DNA of 61,370 nt, taken from Oscillospiraceae bacterium. Its GTDB lineage: Bacteria; Bacillota; Clostridia; Oscillospirales; CAG-272. Below, piece by piece: positions 22,437 through 30,973 of this stretch. Every line of letters starts with the position of its first letter. Within the stretch, counting starts at the first letter, position 1. The translations under genes were made by a program, and so were the position numbers. Location of the stretch: contig SVTK01000017.1 in assembly GCA_015063805.1 (NCBI GenBank), forward strand, positions 1-61,370, read 5' to 3'. The notes beneath the pieces were generated by a model. The model had not been told where the DNA came from, ran no database searches, and saw nothing but the letters and a program-made list of their open reading frames with translations.

Positions 22437-24173
22437 TTACATACCACGCTTGACGTAGTGGGTGTGCAGAATCTCGTGTGCCTTGTGGCTGCCGGGCTTG
22501 CCGAGGAACTCCTCGTACAGGCGGTTGACAGCGGGGTTGTCCTGGGACTTACGCAGCTCCATGTTGGCATCTGCGTTGTACAGGACGGACGCACGGAGCT
22601 CGCGCAGGTTGACGTTGTTGCGGACAACTGCGGGCTGGTAGGGCTGACCGCCGCCGTTGACGCAGCCGCCGGGACAAGCCATGATCTCGATGAACTGAAC
22701 ATCAAGCTCACCGGCCTCAACAGCCTCAAGCAGCTTCTTGGCGTTTGCGGTGCCGCTGGCAACCGCAACCTTAACTTCCATATCGCCCAGCTTGTAAGCG
22801 GCAGTCTTAATGCCTGCGATACCGCGGACATCGTTGAACTCGACCTTCTCAAGCTTCTCGCCGAGGATAACCTCAGCAGCCATACGGAGAGCAGCCTCCA
22901 TAACGCCGCCGGTAGCGCCGAAGATGGCACCTGCACCGGAACCGATCTCGAAGGGAGCGTCAAACTTCTCGTCATCCAGAGCGCAGAAGTCGATGCCGGC
23001 CTTCTGGATCATGCGGGCAAGCTCGCGGGTGGTGATGGCAACGTCCACATCGGGAACGCCTGCAGCGGACTGACCGTCGCGGCCAACCTCAAACTTCTTT
23101 GCGGTGCAGGGGATGGCCGATACGAAGACGATGTCCTTGGGATCAAGGCCCATCTTCTGTGCGTAGTAGGTCTTATACATTGCACCGAACATCTGCTGAG
23201 GAGACTTGCAGGTGGAGAGGTTGTCAGTGAACTGCGGGAAGTAGTGCTCGCAGTACTTGATCCAGCCGGGAGAGCAGGAGGTGATGAGGGGCAGCTTGCC
23301 GCCGTTGTTGACACGGTCAAGCAGCTCGGTGGCCTCTTCCATGATGGTGAGGTCAGCGGTGAGGTTCATGTCGTAAACGCCGTCAAAGCCAAGAGCCTTC
23401 ATTGCGGCGACCATCTTGCCCTCAACATCGGTACCGGGAGCGTAGCCGAAGCTCTCGCCGATGGTAGCGCGGATGGAGGGAGCAGCGCAAATAGCCACAT
23501 GCTTGGTGGGATCAGCGATGGCATCCATGATCTTCTGGGTGTCATCCTTCTCGTAGAGTGCACCAACGGGGCAGGCAACGATACACTGACCGCAGTTGAT
23601 ACAGGTGGTATCTGCCAGCTTAACCTCGAATGCGCAGCCGATGTGGGTGTCAAATCCGCGGTCGTTGGGGCCGATTACGCCGATGCCCTGCATCTTGTGG
23701 CAGGCAGCAACGCAGCGGCGGCAGAGGATACACTTGTTGTTGTCGCGCACGATGGAGGGAGAGGAATCGTCGATCTCGTACTGGGTACGGGTACCGCCGA
23801 AATGGGTCTCCTCAACGCCGTAGTCGCGGCAGAGCTTCTGCAGTTCGCAGTCGGTGCTGCGGACGCAGGAGAGGCACTTCTTCTCATGATTGGACAGGAG
23901 CAACTCAAGGTTGAGCTTGCGGGCTTGCTGTACCTTGGGGGTGTTGGTGAACACTTCCATGCCCTCGTTGACGGGGTATACGCAGGAGGTAACCAGACCG
24001 CGTGCGCCCTTTACCTCAACCAGGCAGAGACGGCATGCACCGATCTCGTTGATGTCCTTGAGGTAGCAGAGGGTAGGAATATCGATCTTCGCTGCTCTGG
24101 CAGCTTCCAGAACCGTGGAATTCTTCGGCACGTCGTATTCGCGGCCGTTAATTTTAATCTTTACCGTTTCCAT
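22437..24173 (-). CDS. hydA: NADH-dependent [FeFe]-hydrogenase catalytic subunit
   Basis: 578 residues. The N-terminal plant-type [2Fe-2S] domain uses Cys36, 47, 50 and 64, and a His-Cys3 [4Fe-4S] site uses His96, Cys100, 103 and 109. Two further [4Fe-4S] sites follow (Cys148/151/154/158 and Cys191/194/197/201). The H-cluster domain carries L1 TSCSPGW (Cys290), L2 SAIPCTAKKFE and L3 MACPGGCVNGGGQP. L1 departs from canonical TSCCPxW. With the NuoF- and NuoE-like genes it forms a multimeric NADH (probably also ferredoxin-coupled, bifurcating) hydrogenase in the cytoplasm. AAAGGAG supports the ATG at 24173. H-cluster maturases HydE/F/G are not in the window. Confidence 0.93.
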   Translation of the reverse strand: METVKIKINGREYDVPKNSTVLEAARAAKIDIPTLCYLKDINEIGACRLCLVEVKGARGLVTSCVYPVNEGMEVFTNTPKVQQARKLNLELLLSNHEKKCLSCVRSTDCELQKLCRDYGVEETHFGGTRTQYEIDDSSPSIVRDNNKCILCRRCVAACHKMQGIGVIGPNDRGFDTHIGCAFEVKLADTTCINCGQCIVACPVGALYEKDDTQKIMDAIADPTKHVAICAAPSIRATIGESFGYAPGTDVEGKMVAAMKALGFDGVYDMNLTADLTIMEEATELLDRVNNGGKLPLITSCSPGWIKYCEHYFPQFTDNLSTCKSPQQMFGAMYKTYYAQKMGLDPKDIVFVSAIPCTAKKFEVGRDGQSAAGVPDVDVAITTRELARMIQKAGIDFCALDDEKFDAPFEIGSGAGAIFGATGGVMEAALRMAAEVILGEKLEKVEFNDVRGIAGIKTAAYKLGDMEVKVAVASGTANAKKLLEAVEAGELDVQFIEIMACPGGCVNGGGQPYQPAVVRNNVNLRELRASVLYNADANMELRKSQDNPAVNRLYEEFLGKPGSHKAHEILHTHYVKRGM

Positions 24174-24192
24174 TATCCACAATTCTCCTTTC

Positions 24193-25989
24193 TTACTTCT
24201 TCAGAATGGCATTGAACTTACACTTGCTCTCACAAGCGCCGCACTTGATACACTTGGCGGTGTCAATGACGTGAGGCTGCTTCACTGCGCCGCTGATTGC
24301 GCCAACAGGGCAAACACGAGCACAAGCGGTACAACCCTTACACTTGTCGGCATCAACCACATAAGAGAGCAGGCTCTTGCAGACGCCGGCGGGGCACTTC
24401 TTGTCCACAACGTGTGCGATGTACTCGTCGCGGAAGTAGCGGAGAGTGGAAAGAACGGGGTTAGGCGCAGTCTGGCCCAAGCCGCAGAGAGATGCGGACT
24501 TGATGTACTCAGCCAGCTCCTCCAGGCGGTCGATATCCTCAAGCTCACCGTTACCGGAAATGATCTTGTCCAGGATCTCGAGCATACGTCTGGTACCAAC
24601 GCGGCAGGGGGTACACTTACCGCAGGACTCGTCGACGGTGAAGTCGAGGAAGAAGCGGGCGATGTCAACCATGCAGTTGTCCTCGTCCATGACGATCAGA
24701 CCGCCGGAGCCCATCATGGAGCCGATGGCGAGCAGGTTATCATAGTCGATGGGGGTATCGATAAGATGTGCGGGGATGCATCCGCCGGAAGGACCACCGG
24801 TCTGGGCAGCCTTGAACTTCTTGCCGTTGGGGATGCCGCCGCCGATTTCCTCGACAACTTCACGCAGGGTAGTACCCATGGGGATCTCCACCAGACCGGT
24901 GTTGGTAATCTTACCGCCAAGGGCGAATACCTTGGTACCGGCAGACTTCTCAGTACCCATGGACTTGAACCACTCGGGACCGTTGAGGATGATCTGGGCG
25001 ATATTGGCATAGGTCTCTACGTTGTTCAGAACGGTAGGACGCTCGAACAGACCCTTGACTGCAGGGAACGGAGGACGGGGACGGGGCTCACCGCGGTTAC
25101 CCTCAATGGAGGTCATCAGAGCGGTCTCCTCGCCGCAGACGAATGCGCCGGCGCCGAGACGGAGCTCAATGTCAAAGTTGAAGCCGGTGCCGAAGATGTC
25201 CTTGCCCAGCAGACCGTACTCACGAGCCTGCTTGATGGCGATCTCAAGACGCTGGATCGCGATGGGATACTCAGCGCGGACATAAACGAAGCCTTCGTCA
25301 GCACCGATGGCATAGCCTGCAATGGCCATGGCCTCGATGAGGGCATGAGGGTCACCCTCGAGGATGGAACGGTCCATGAATGCACCGGGGTCACCCTCGT
25401 CAGCGTTACAAGCAACATACTTCTTGCCGCCGTCCTGAACCAGGTTGCGGGCAAGCTGCCACTTCTTACCGGTGGGGAAGCCCGCACCGCCGCGGCCGCG
25501 GAGACCGGAGGCAAGGATGGTATCGATTACCTGATCGGGGGTCATCTCGGTCAGTACCTTACCCAATGCTGAGTAACCGTCCATTGCGATGTACTCGTCG
25601 ATCACCTCAGGGTTAATCACACCGCAGTTGCGGAGTGCAACACGCTTCTGCTTCTTGTAGAAGGTGGTATCGGAGAGGGAGGTGGTGACGTGATGGTCAC
25701 CGGTCTGCTCGTGGTAGATCAGGCGCTCAACCGGGCGGCCCTTGAGCAGGTGCTCCTCAACGATTTCGGGAATATCCTCGGGCTTGACCATGCTGTAGAA
25801 GGTGCCTTCGGGATAAACGATCATAACCGGGCCCAGGGCGCAAAGACCGAAGCAGCCGGTGAGAACGATCTTAATTTCTTTGGTCAGTTCCTTGGCTTCC
25901 AGCTCCTTCTCCAGGGCATTGCGCAGAGCAATGCTGCCCGAGGAGGTACAGCCGGTACCGCCGCAGATCAAAACATGTGAGCGAATCAT
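24193..25989 (-). CDS. hydB: NADH-binding hydrogenase/dehydrogenase subunit (NuoF-like)
   Basis: 598 residues. A thioredoxin-like [2Fe-2S] domain comes first (Cys9, 14, 46, 50), followed by an FMN/NADH-binding core with SGLRGRGGAGFPTGKKW (161-177) and GAGAFVCGEETAL. SCGKCTPCRVG holds a [4Fe-4S] site. The C-terminus has two ferredoxin clusters: CKGCTACARVCP and CIKCGACESKC. This order is that of HydB from trimeric electron-bifurcating hydrogenases. It passes NADH electrons to HydA. It lies 19 bp before hydA with GGAGGAA before its start. Confidence 0.93.
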   Translation of the reverse strand: MIRSHVLICGGTGCTSSGSIALRNALEKELEAKELTKEIKIVLTGCFGLCALGPVMIVYPEGTFYSMVKPEDIPEIVEEHLLKGRPVERLIYHEQTGDHHVTTSLSDTTFYKKQKRVALRNCGVINPEVIDEYIAMDGYSALGKVLTEMTPDQVIDTILASGLRGRGGAGFPTGKKWQLARNLVQDGGKKYVACNADEGDPGAFMDRSILEGDPHALIEAMAIAGYAIGADEGFVYVRAEYPIAIQRLEIAIKQAREYGLLGKDIFGTGFNFDIELRLGAGAFVCGEETALMTSIEGNRGEPRPRPPFPAVKGLFERPTVLNNVETYANIAQIILNGPEWFKSMGTEKSAGTKVFALGGKITNTGLVEIPMGTTLREVVEEIGGGIPNGKKFKAAQTGGPSGGCIPAHLIDTPIDYDNLLAIGSMMGSGGLIVMDEDNCMVDIARFFLDFTVDESCGKCTPCRVGTRRMLEILDKIISGNGELEDIDRLEELAEYIKSASLCGLGQTAPNPVLSTLRYFRDEYIAHVVDKKCPAGVCKSLLSYVVDADKCKGCTACARVCPVGAISGAVKQPHVIDTAKCIKCGACESKCKFNAILKK

Positions 25990-26008
25990 AGTAACTTATT
26001 CCTCCTGC

Positions 26009-26374
26009 TTATTTGTTGCCGATGGTGAATTCTTCTACAACGCGGCCGCCCTTGATGTGCTCGGCGACGACGCGGGCAGCCTTCTCGGCGGTCATCTTTA
26101 CATAGGTGACCTTTTCCTTGCCCTCTTCGAAGATCTCTACAACAGGCTCATACTGGCAGATGCCGATGCATCCGGTCTGGGTAACGGTAACCTTCTCGGC
26201 CAGGCCGGCCTGGTTGACTTCATCAACAAACGCACTCAGCACGGGACGTGCACCGGCAGCGATACCGCAGGTAGCCATACCAACGACGACACGGATGGAG
26301 CCCGAACCCTCGCGGATAGCAACCTTGTCTTTCATTTTTGCCTTAATGGCAGCAAGTTCAGCTAAACTCTTCAT
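26009..26374 (-). CDS. (2Fe-2S) ferredoxin-like thioredoxin-fold protein
   Basis: A 121-residue protein with a thioredoxin-like ferredoxin core: VVGMATCGIAAGARP (about 30-44) and TQTGCIGICQYEP (65-77). Only three cysteines are present (36, 69, 73); the first position of the usual first cysteine pair is methionine, so a classic four-Cys [2Fe-2S] site is incomplete. Clostridial hydrogenase operons commonly carry such a gene between the GHKL and NuoF-like genes. It may relay electrons or bind a partner. GGAGG precedes the start. Confidence 0.8.
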   Translation of the reverse strand: MKSLAELAAIKAKMKDKVAIREGSGSIRVVVGMATCGIAAGARPVLSAFVDEVNQAGLAEKVTVTQTGCIGICQYEPVVEIFEEGKEKVTYVKMTAEKAARVVAEHIKGGRVVEEFTIGNK

Positions 26375-26411
26375 GTGCTATCGATCCTCCGAATTTTATT
26401 TCTTGAAAATA

Positions 26412-26990
26412 TCAGACAGTTTCAGCTTCGCCTCCGTCCCCGCCGCTGTACTGTTCGCGCAGATAGGATTCGATCCACTGCATGACCTCGTATTCGGCAA
26501 GCGAAACGTCCTCCCCTAACACCTCACGCAGCTCGGAAGTCTCCAGGCTGACCGTGCGGGTCGGAGTAATGTGACGGAAGCTGTAATCGATTTCGGGATG
26601 CCCCTGAATGATGACGCTGAGTGTTTCCACCATGTCCCCCAGCGGCGGGAAATCGATGCTTCGGGTATCGAAGGTGGCGGTCAGGGTCGTTCCGTGCCCC
26701 ACGGGGTCAACCGACTCATGTACCGAGGTGATGGTCACACCTCCCCCGGTCTGCTCGGCAGCCAGGGTCAGAAGAGAGATGCCCATCCCCACCTTGCGGG
26801 TTGTACGGGTGGTATAGAAGGGGTCGCTGACCCGGCGCAGCACTTCCTCGGTCATGCCGCAGCCATTGTCTGCGATGACCAGGGTCAGGCGGCCGTTTTC
26901 CTCCTCAGTCAGAGCGATGGTAATATGGGTCGCCCCCGCCGAGATGGAATTCTGCGTAATATCCAGAATATTAAGCGACAGCTCCTTCAT
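26412..26990 (-). CDS. GHKL ATP-binding protein (histidine-kinase-like ATPase)
   Basis: 192 residues consisting mainly of a HATPase_c domain: N-box ILDITQNSISAGAT (8-21), G1 IADNGCGM (39-46) and G2 VGMGISLLTLAAEQTGGG. It lacks a dimerisation/phosphoacceptor histidine domain, so it is not a complete sensor kinase. The C-terminal ~60 residues are specific to this hydrogenase-associated group. It lies four bases after the NuoE-type gene. A regulatory or anti-sigma-like kinase role is inferred. Confidence 0.8.
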   Translation of the reverse strand: MKELSLNILDITQNSISAGATHITIALTEEENGRLTLVIADNGCGMTEEVLRRVSDPFYTTRTTRKVGMGISLLTLAAEQTGGGVTITSVHESVDPVGHGTTLTATFDTRSIDFPPLGDMVETLSVIIQGHPEIDYSFRHITPTRTVSLETSELREVLGEDVSLAEYEVMQWIESYLREQYSGGDGGEAETV

Positions 26991-26993
26991 GGC

Positions 26994-27488
26994 TTACATA
27001 TACTTTTCGAGAATACCGTCCAGGTCGGCGGTGGTCAGACGGCCGTAAACATCATTGTTGATGGTGAGAACGGGAGCCAGACCGCAGGCACCGATGCAGC
27101 GGGTAGCCTCAAGGGTGTACTTACCGTCGGGGGTGGTGCTGCCGGGCTCAACACCCAGCTTCTCTTCGATCTTCTTGATCAGATCTCCAGAGCCCTTAAC
27201 GTAGCAGGCAGTACCGAGGCACACAGCGATGGCAACATCACCCTTGGGATTGAGGGCAAACTGTGCGTAGAAGGACACGATGCCAAAGATCTCCTCCAGC
27301 GGGGTCCCGGTCTTCTCGGCAATGATCTTCTGCACCTCAATGGGCAGATAGCCGTAGATCTCCTGCGCTTCCTGCAGGATGGGCATCATGGCACCCTTGG
27401 TCCCCTGATGCTTTGCGATCACCTCAAGCAGTTTTTCCTCCTGCTCTTTGGTACCGCGAAATTGAACCGTTGTCAATTTCTTTTTCAT
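26994..27488 (-). CDS. hydC: NuoE-like [2Fe-2S] hydrogenase subunit
   Basis: A 164-residue thioredoxin-like [2Fe-2S] protein. The four ligands are in CLGTACYVKGS (Cx4C) and TRCIGACGLAP (Cx3C), with the conserved helical domain YLPIEVQKIIAEKTGTPL before them. It is the third structural subunit of trimeric NADH hydrogenases. Probably first gene of the structural operon: 234 non-coding bases with a TATAAT element (about 27595-27600) precede it. AGGAGG lies upstream of the ATG. Confidence 0.9.
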   Translation of the reverse strand: MKKKLTTVQFRGTKEQEEKLLEVIAKHQGTKGAMMPILQEAQEIYGYLPIEVQKIIAEKTGTPLEEIFGIVSFYAQFALNPKGDVAIAVCLGTACYVKGSGDLIKKIEEKLGVEPGSTTPDGKYTLEATRCIGACGLAPVLTINNDVYGRLTTADLDGILEKYM

Positions 27489-27691
27489 GGTTGCAAAATA
27501 CCTCCTGTAAAATTGATCAAGTGATTTACATGGAATTTGGGAAATATGATATGCGGCAAAAGCCTAAACCGACTTTCATCGGCCTTATCCAAATAATTAT
27601 ACAACAAATTTCGAAAAAAAGCTATAGAAATTCGTCATTTTCTAAAAAATTTACATTTTTTCATAGATTGCCGTCACGCTGTGTGAAATTT

Positions 27692-27707
27692 TTGTCGATT
27701 TCGACAA
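27692..27707. promoter_or_regulatory. Perfect palindrome upstream of the hydrogenase structural operon
   Basis: TTGTCGATTTCGACAA (7-bp arms, two-base centre) lies just after the PHP gene stop and about 100 bp upstream of the TATAAT element. It lacks a T-run for termination. An operator role is possible; the regulator is unknown. Confidence 0.35.
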
Positions 27708-27722
27708 CGTGGTTTTCCGCCC

Positions 27723-28460
27723 TCACCTATCCCCGCGCAAACAGGCAAATAAGCGCTCCAGCAAAACGTCATCTTCCTCCTCGGGATCCCCGATGGGCAG
27801 AGCATTGACGGCATCGTAAATCGACTCCAGCCGGTGGGCATCGGAGTTTGTCAGGGTAATCAGCGAAGACAGAGCGGGATGCGCCTCGCGCAGTGCGGGT
27901 ATATTCGCCGAATCGTTGAATTCCACGCAGGTAAACCCCGGTTCAGGCGGAAATCCGCCGAGGATTTCGATGAGCCCATTGGATGGACGGTCCACGTGCG
28001 CGGGGAACGGAACCCCTCCGGCACGCCGTGCCGCATCGGCCACCTCATCCAGGGTGAGCACGGTGGAGTTGATCAGCAAAATCGGCTCTTCCCCCACCAC
28101 CTCGTCATCGGCGTTCATAAATTGCTGATCCCCGAAGATTGCAGGCTTATTTTTGATGGGGGGCAGCGCGGGCCGGACGGTATCCTGCCAAAAGGCCATG
28201 GCCAGCTCGATCTGCGGGAAAAGGCAGACGATATGTACCGCTTCCGCCGACTCCACCTCGATCCCCGCCACGGGAAGCACACCGTAGGCCCGGCAGGCCT
28301 CGAAGAAAGCGGGAAGATTGCCGCAGGAATTATGGTCGGTGAGGGCCGCCATGCGCAGGCCGTTCAGGGCTGCCATACCGGCAATGGTGGCGGGGGTCAT
28401 CTCGTTCTCCGCGCAGGGGGACAGGCAGGAGTGAATATGAAAATCGTAGAAGCAGGCCAT
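27723..28460 (-). CDS. PHP-domain phosphoesterase
   Basis: A 245-residue polymerase-and-histidinol-phosphatase fold enzyme. Metal-binding motifs are DFHIHSCLSP (6-15), ALTDHNS (39-45), VAGIEVES, PAHVDRP and SDAHRLESI. The family hydrolyses phosphoesters of nucleotides or signalling molecules. It starts one base after the DRTGG gene stop, so it is part of the regulatory half of the hydrogenase locus. The substrate is unknown; dephosphorylation of a signal or partner is inference. Confidence 0.85.
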   Translation of the reverse strand: MACFYDFHIHSCLSPCAENEMTPATIAGMAALNGLRMAALTDHNSCGNLPAFFEACRAYGVLPVAGIEVESAEAVHIVCLFPQIELAMAFWQDTVRPALPPIKNKPAIFGDQQFMNADDEVVGEEPILLINSTVLTLDEVADAARRAGGVPFPAHVDRPSNGLIEILGGFPPEPGFTCVEFNDSANIPALREAHPALSSLITLTNSDAHRLESIYDAVNALPIGDPEEEDDVLLERLFACLRGDR

Positions 28461-28461
28461 C

Positions 28462-28791
28462 TTATGCCAACAGCTTACCCAGCTCGACACAAAGGGCATA
28501 CGCCGACTTGGGGCTGCGCAAAAGCGTGATCTCCTGCTCCTTCGCCTTGGCAATCACAGCCTCATCCAGCTCCGCCGCTTCAGCAATCAGCACTGCCGGC
28601 AGATCCCGCAGGGATGCCACCGCCAGGATGTTCACATTGGTCATGATGGTGATCCAGAGCATCTCGCTCTCAGCGCGACCCATCACCCAGCTGAGCAGGT
28701 CGCCGGTGTATCCCCCCAGCACTTCCCTGTCCTCTGTCATAGGGGTCAGCACTTCAAGCTCCAAGGCTTCGATAATTTTGGTCAGTTGCAT
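28462..28791 (-). CDS. DRTGG-domain protein, second copy
   Basis: A 109-residue single DRTGG domain (GGYTGDLLSWVMGRAES and TNVNILAVASLRDLPAVLIA). DRTGG domains occur beside CBS domains and in phosphotransacetylases and are thought to be ligand-binding or regulatory. GGGGAGG precedes the ATG at 28791; the earlier ATG at 28893 overlaps the hydrogenase-like gene. Homologous to the gene at 30617-30973. Confidence 0.8.
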   Translation of the reverse strand: MQLTKIIEALELEVLTPMTEDREVLGGYTGDLLSWVMGRAESEMLWITIMTNVNILAVASLRDLPAVLIAEAAELDEAVIAKAKEQEITLLRSPKSAYALCVELGKLLA

Positions 28792-28843
28792 TGCGTTTTC
28801 CTCCCCTTCGGAGTTTTTCGGTTCACCTGCGGGCGGCACGAAA

Positions 28844-30169
28844 TCAGTCGCCCTCATGTACCATGCGGCCCATGGTTCGCCAAATATCTTCAATCTGCTG
28901 CCGCATCCGGATCACACAGTCCGACTCATCTGCTTCGCCGCGGACAATATCCTCGGCCAGTGCCGAGCAGCTGGGCGCACCGCAGGAGCCGCAGTCCAGG
29001 TTGGGCAGCGTGTCATCGATCTGCTGCATCCGCTGCATCTTCCGCAGGGCCTCGGCACGGTCGGTGTCAAGCTGCATAATGGGCAGATAATCCACAGTAT
29101 CGCTCCAGAACAGTTCCTCGGGAATATCGTCCTCCCCCTCGTAGCCGGGATAGTGCATCCGGTTCTGGGACACAGGCAGATAGCGGCGCAGATTCTGCAG
29201 GCGGGCTTTGGCGATGAAGGGATTTTCCATATTCATAGCTCCGCCCACGCAGCCGCCGCTGCAGGCATTGAGCTCGATAAATTCAAGCCCGGCGAAGTTT
29301 TCTTTTTCAATTTCATCCAGCACCTTGATCACATTTTCAATCCCGTCAGCTGCCAGATACTTATCATTGAGCAGTGCCGAGGATTCTCCGCCGGAGCCTG
29401 CCCAGCTGATGCCGATAATGCCCGAGCGCGAGGTCACGGTGGGCACCTCGATCTTCTTGAGCGCGGGCACCAGGCGGAAGAAAATGTCGCTGATGGACAG
29501 CACGCCGTCCACCGCGCTTTTTTCCACGCCGATGGGATTGCGGGCATAACTCACCTTGGCAGGGCAAGGGGAGATGAAAAGGGCGCAGATATCCTTTTCC
29601 TTCAGATTGGGGTGCCGACGCATGGCTTCCTGCTTGGCCATCCGTGCCGCCAGCTCCACAGGGGGAAGAATAGGAAGCACATTGTCCAGCAAATAAGGGA
29701 AGCGCACGCTGATCAGCCGCACAACCGCCGGGCACGCGGAGGAGATCACAGGCTTGGTGATATCGGGACGGTGGAGATAGTGGCGGGTGTACTCCGACAC
29801 GATCTCGGCGGCGCGGGCCACCTCAAACACATCGTCAAAACCGATCTGCAGAAGCCCGGTGAGGATATAGTCAAGGTCATCCAGCTCGGCAAACTGCCCA
29901 TAGAGGGCGGGAGCGGGGATGGCAATTTTCCATTTGTAATGCGAGAAATCGTCCAATCGGTCGCACTTGGCCAGCTTGGCCCGATAAGGACAGACACGGA
30001 TGCACTCACCGCAATCAATGCAGCGTTCGGACTTGATCACCGCATGGCCGCCGCGGATGCGGATAGCCTCGGTGGGACAGCGCTTAAGACAGTTGGTGCA
30101 GCCTTTGCATTTTTCCAAATCCAGCGAAACCGAATGACGGCGGATATCGTTGTTCTCCAAACCAGTCAC
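28844..30169 (-). CDS. Sensory-type [FeFe]-hydrogenase homologue (group C/D-like)
   Basis: 441 residues. Two N-terminal [4Fe-4S] sites (Cys21/24/27/31 and 50/53/56/60) precede an H-cluster domain retaining all four cysteine ligands: Cys146 in SSACPAVV, Cys202 in ISPCPAK, and Cys303 and Cys307 in NACSGGC. Alanine replaces the proton-transfer cysteine of catalytic enzymes. The C-terminus carries an RnfB-type cluster motif (CGSCGAPSC, plus Cys418). This architecture is that of putative H2- or redox-sensing hydrogenases rather than H2 producers. No PAS domain is present. It lies between the RsbT-like and second DRTGG genes. The sensory role is inference from the family. Confidence 0.85.
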   Translation of the reverse strand: MTGLENNDIRRHSVSLDLEKCKGCTNCLKRCPTEAIRIRGGHAVIKSERCIDCGECIRVCPYRAKLAKCDRLDDFSHYKWKIAIPAPALYGQFAELDDLDYILTGLLQIGFDDVFEVARAAEIVSEYTRHYLHRPDITKPVISSACPAVVRLISVRFPYLLDNVLPILPPVELAARMAKQEAMRRHPNLKEKDICALFISPCPAKVSYARNPIGVEKSAVDGVLSISDIFFRLVPALKKIEVPTVTSRSGIIGISWAGSGGESSALLNDKYLAADGIENVIKVLDEIEKENFAGLEFIELNACSGGCVGGAMNMENPFIAKARLQNLRRYLPVSQNRMHYPGYEGEDDIPEELFWSDTVDYLPIMQLDTDRAEALRKMQRMQQIDDTLPNLDCGSCGAPSCSALAEDIVRGEADESDCVIRMRQQIEDIWRTMGRMVHEGD

Positions 30170-30194
30170 TCCTTTCTCATCGGGTTGCGGGAAA

Positions 30195-30620
30195 TCATGT
30201 AATATTCACCCGCATGGTCACGGTGGTCCCAACTCCCACCTCGGTGTCGATCTGCATATCGTCGGTATACCGCTTCATGTTGGGCAGGCCCATACCGGCG
30301 CCGAAGCCCAGGGAGCGAATATTGTCGGGGGCGGTGGAGAAGCCCTCCTGCATGGCAAGATCAATATTGGGAATACCCGGACCGGTATCGGCCAGGATGA
30401 TTTTGATGTAATCGGGATAGATCTCCAGATCTGCGGAGCCGCCGTTGGCGTGAATCACCATGTTGATCTCGCCTTCGTACATGGCAATGGCCACGCGGCG
30501 AATCGCATCGGGGGAAATCCCCAGCTGGCGTAGCAGCTTCTTCACCTGCACCGAGGCCTTACCCGCCGAAGTAAAATCCCCCCCGCTCACGGGAAAATGG
30601 AACTTCAAGGGCTCGCTCAT
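30195..30620 (-). CDS. RsbT/anti-sigma-like GHKL serine kinase
   Basis: A 141-residue GHKL ATPase with N-box AIAMYEGEINMVIHANGG (44-61), G1 LADTGPGIPN and GFGAGMGLPNMKR. The size and motifs match RsbT/SpoIIAB-like kinases of partner-switching modules. Its start overlaps the DRTGG gene stop by four bases. No STAS antagonist is in this locus, so its partner may be a DRTGG protein (inference). Confidence 0.82.
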   Translation of the reverse strand: MSEPLKFHFPVSGGDFTSAGKASVQVKKLLRQLGISPDAIRRVAIAMYEGEINMVIHANGGSADLEIYPDYIKIILADTGPGIPNIDLAMQEGFSTAPDNIRSLGFGAGMGLPNMKRYTDDMQIDTEVGVGTTVTMRVNIT

Positions 30621-30973
30621 ACGTCTCCCTCCTCCCCACCGCCAAGACCTGCCGCATAAAGCTTGCCGCAGGCGCCGTACATTCTTTCCTCGGTGGAAAG
30701 CAAAACAATGCCGCTCTCCTCAGCTAGCGCGATCATTTCTTCAGTGGGCGTTTTTCCCCGGACAAATACGATGCAGTGCATATCCATCATCATTGCCGTA
30801 CGGATCACCTGGGGATTAACCAGGCCGGTCAGCAGTACAGCCTGTTCCTTGACATAGGCAAGGACATCGCTCATCATATCGCTTCCGCAGGCCGACTGTA
30901 CATTGCCGTCAAGCAAGTCAGCACCGCAGAGCACATCTGCACCAAGCAGGTCAACAAGGGTTTGAATTTTCAT
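30617..30973 (-). CDS. DRTGG-domain protein, first copy
   Basis: 118 residues beginning MKIQTLVDLLGADVLCGADL, then the DRTGG core (SACGSDMMSDVLAYVKEQ, LLTGLVNPQVIRTAMMMDM). CAGGAGG just upstream fixes the ATG at 30973. It is the first gene of the regulatory transcript; a TATAAT element lies about 75 bp upstream. Likely a small ligand-binding regulator. Confidence 0.8.
   Translation of the reverse strand: MKIQTLVDLLGADVLCGADLLDGNVQSACGSDMMSDVLAYVKEQAVLLTGLVNPQVIRTAMMMDMHCIVFVRGKTPTEEMIALAEESGIVLLSTEERMYGACGKLYAAGLGGGEEGDV

Noticed and set aside
22293-24215. 640-codon plus-strand frame opposite hydA
   Set aside because: Shadow of the hydrogenase gene; it also runs through a terminator and an extragenic repeat.
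27692-27707. Rex (NADH/NAD+ redox) operator upstream of the hydrogenase operon
   Set aside because: The palindrome has TTGT..ACAA ends but is 16 bp with CGA half-sites, not the 18-bp TTGTGAA/TTAACAA-type Rex site.
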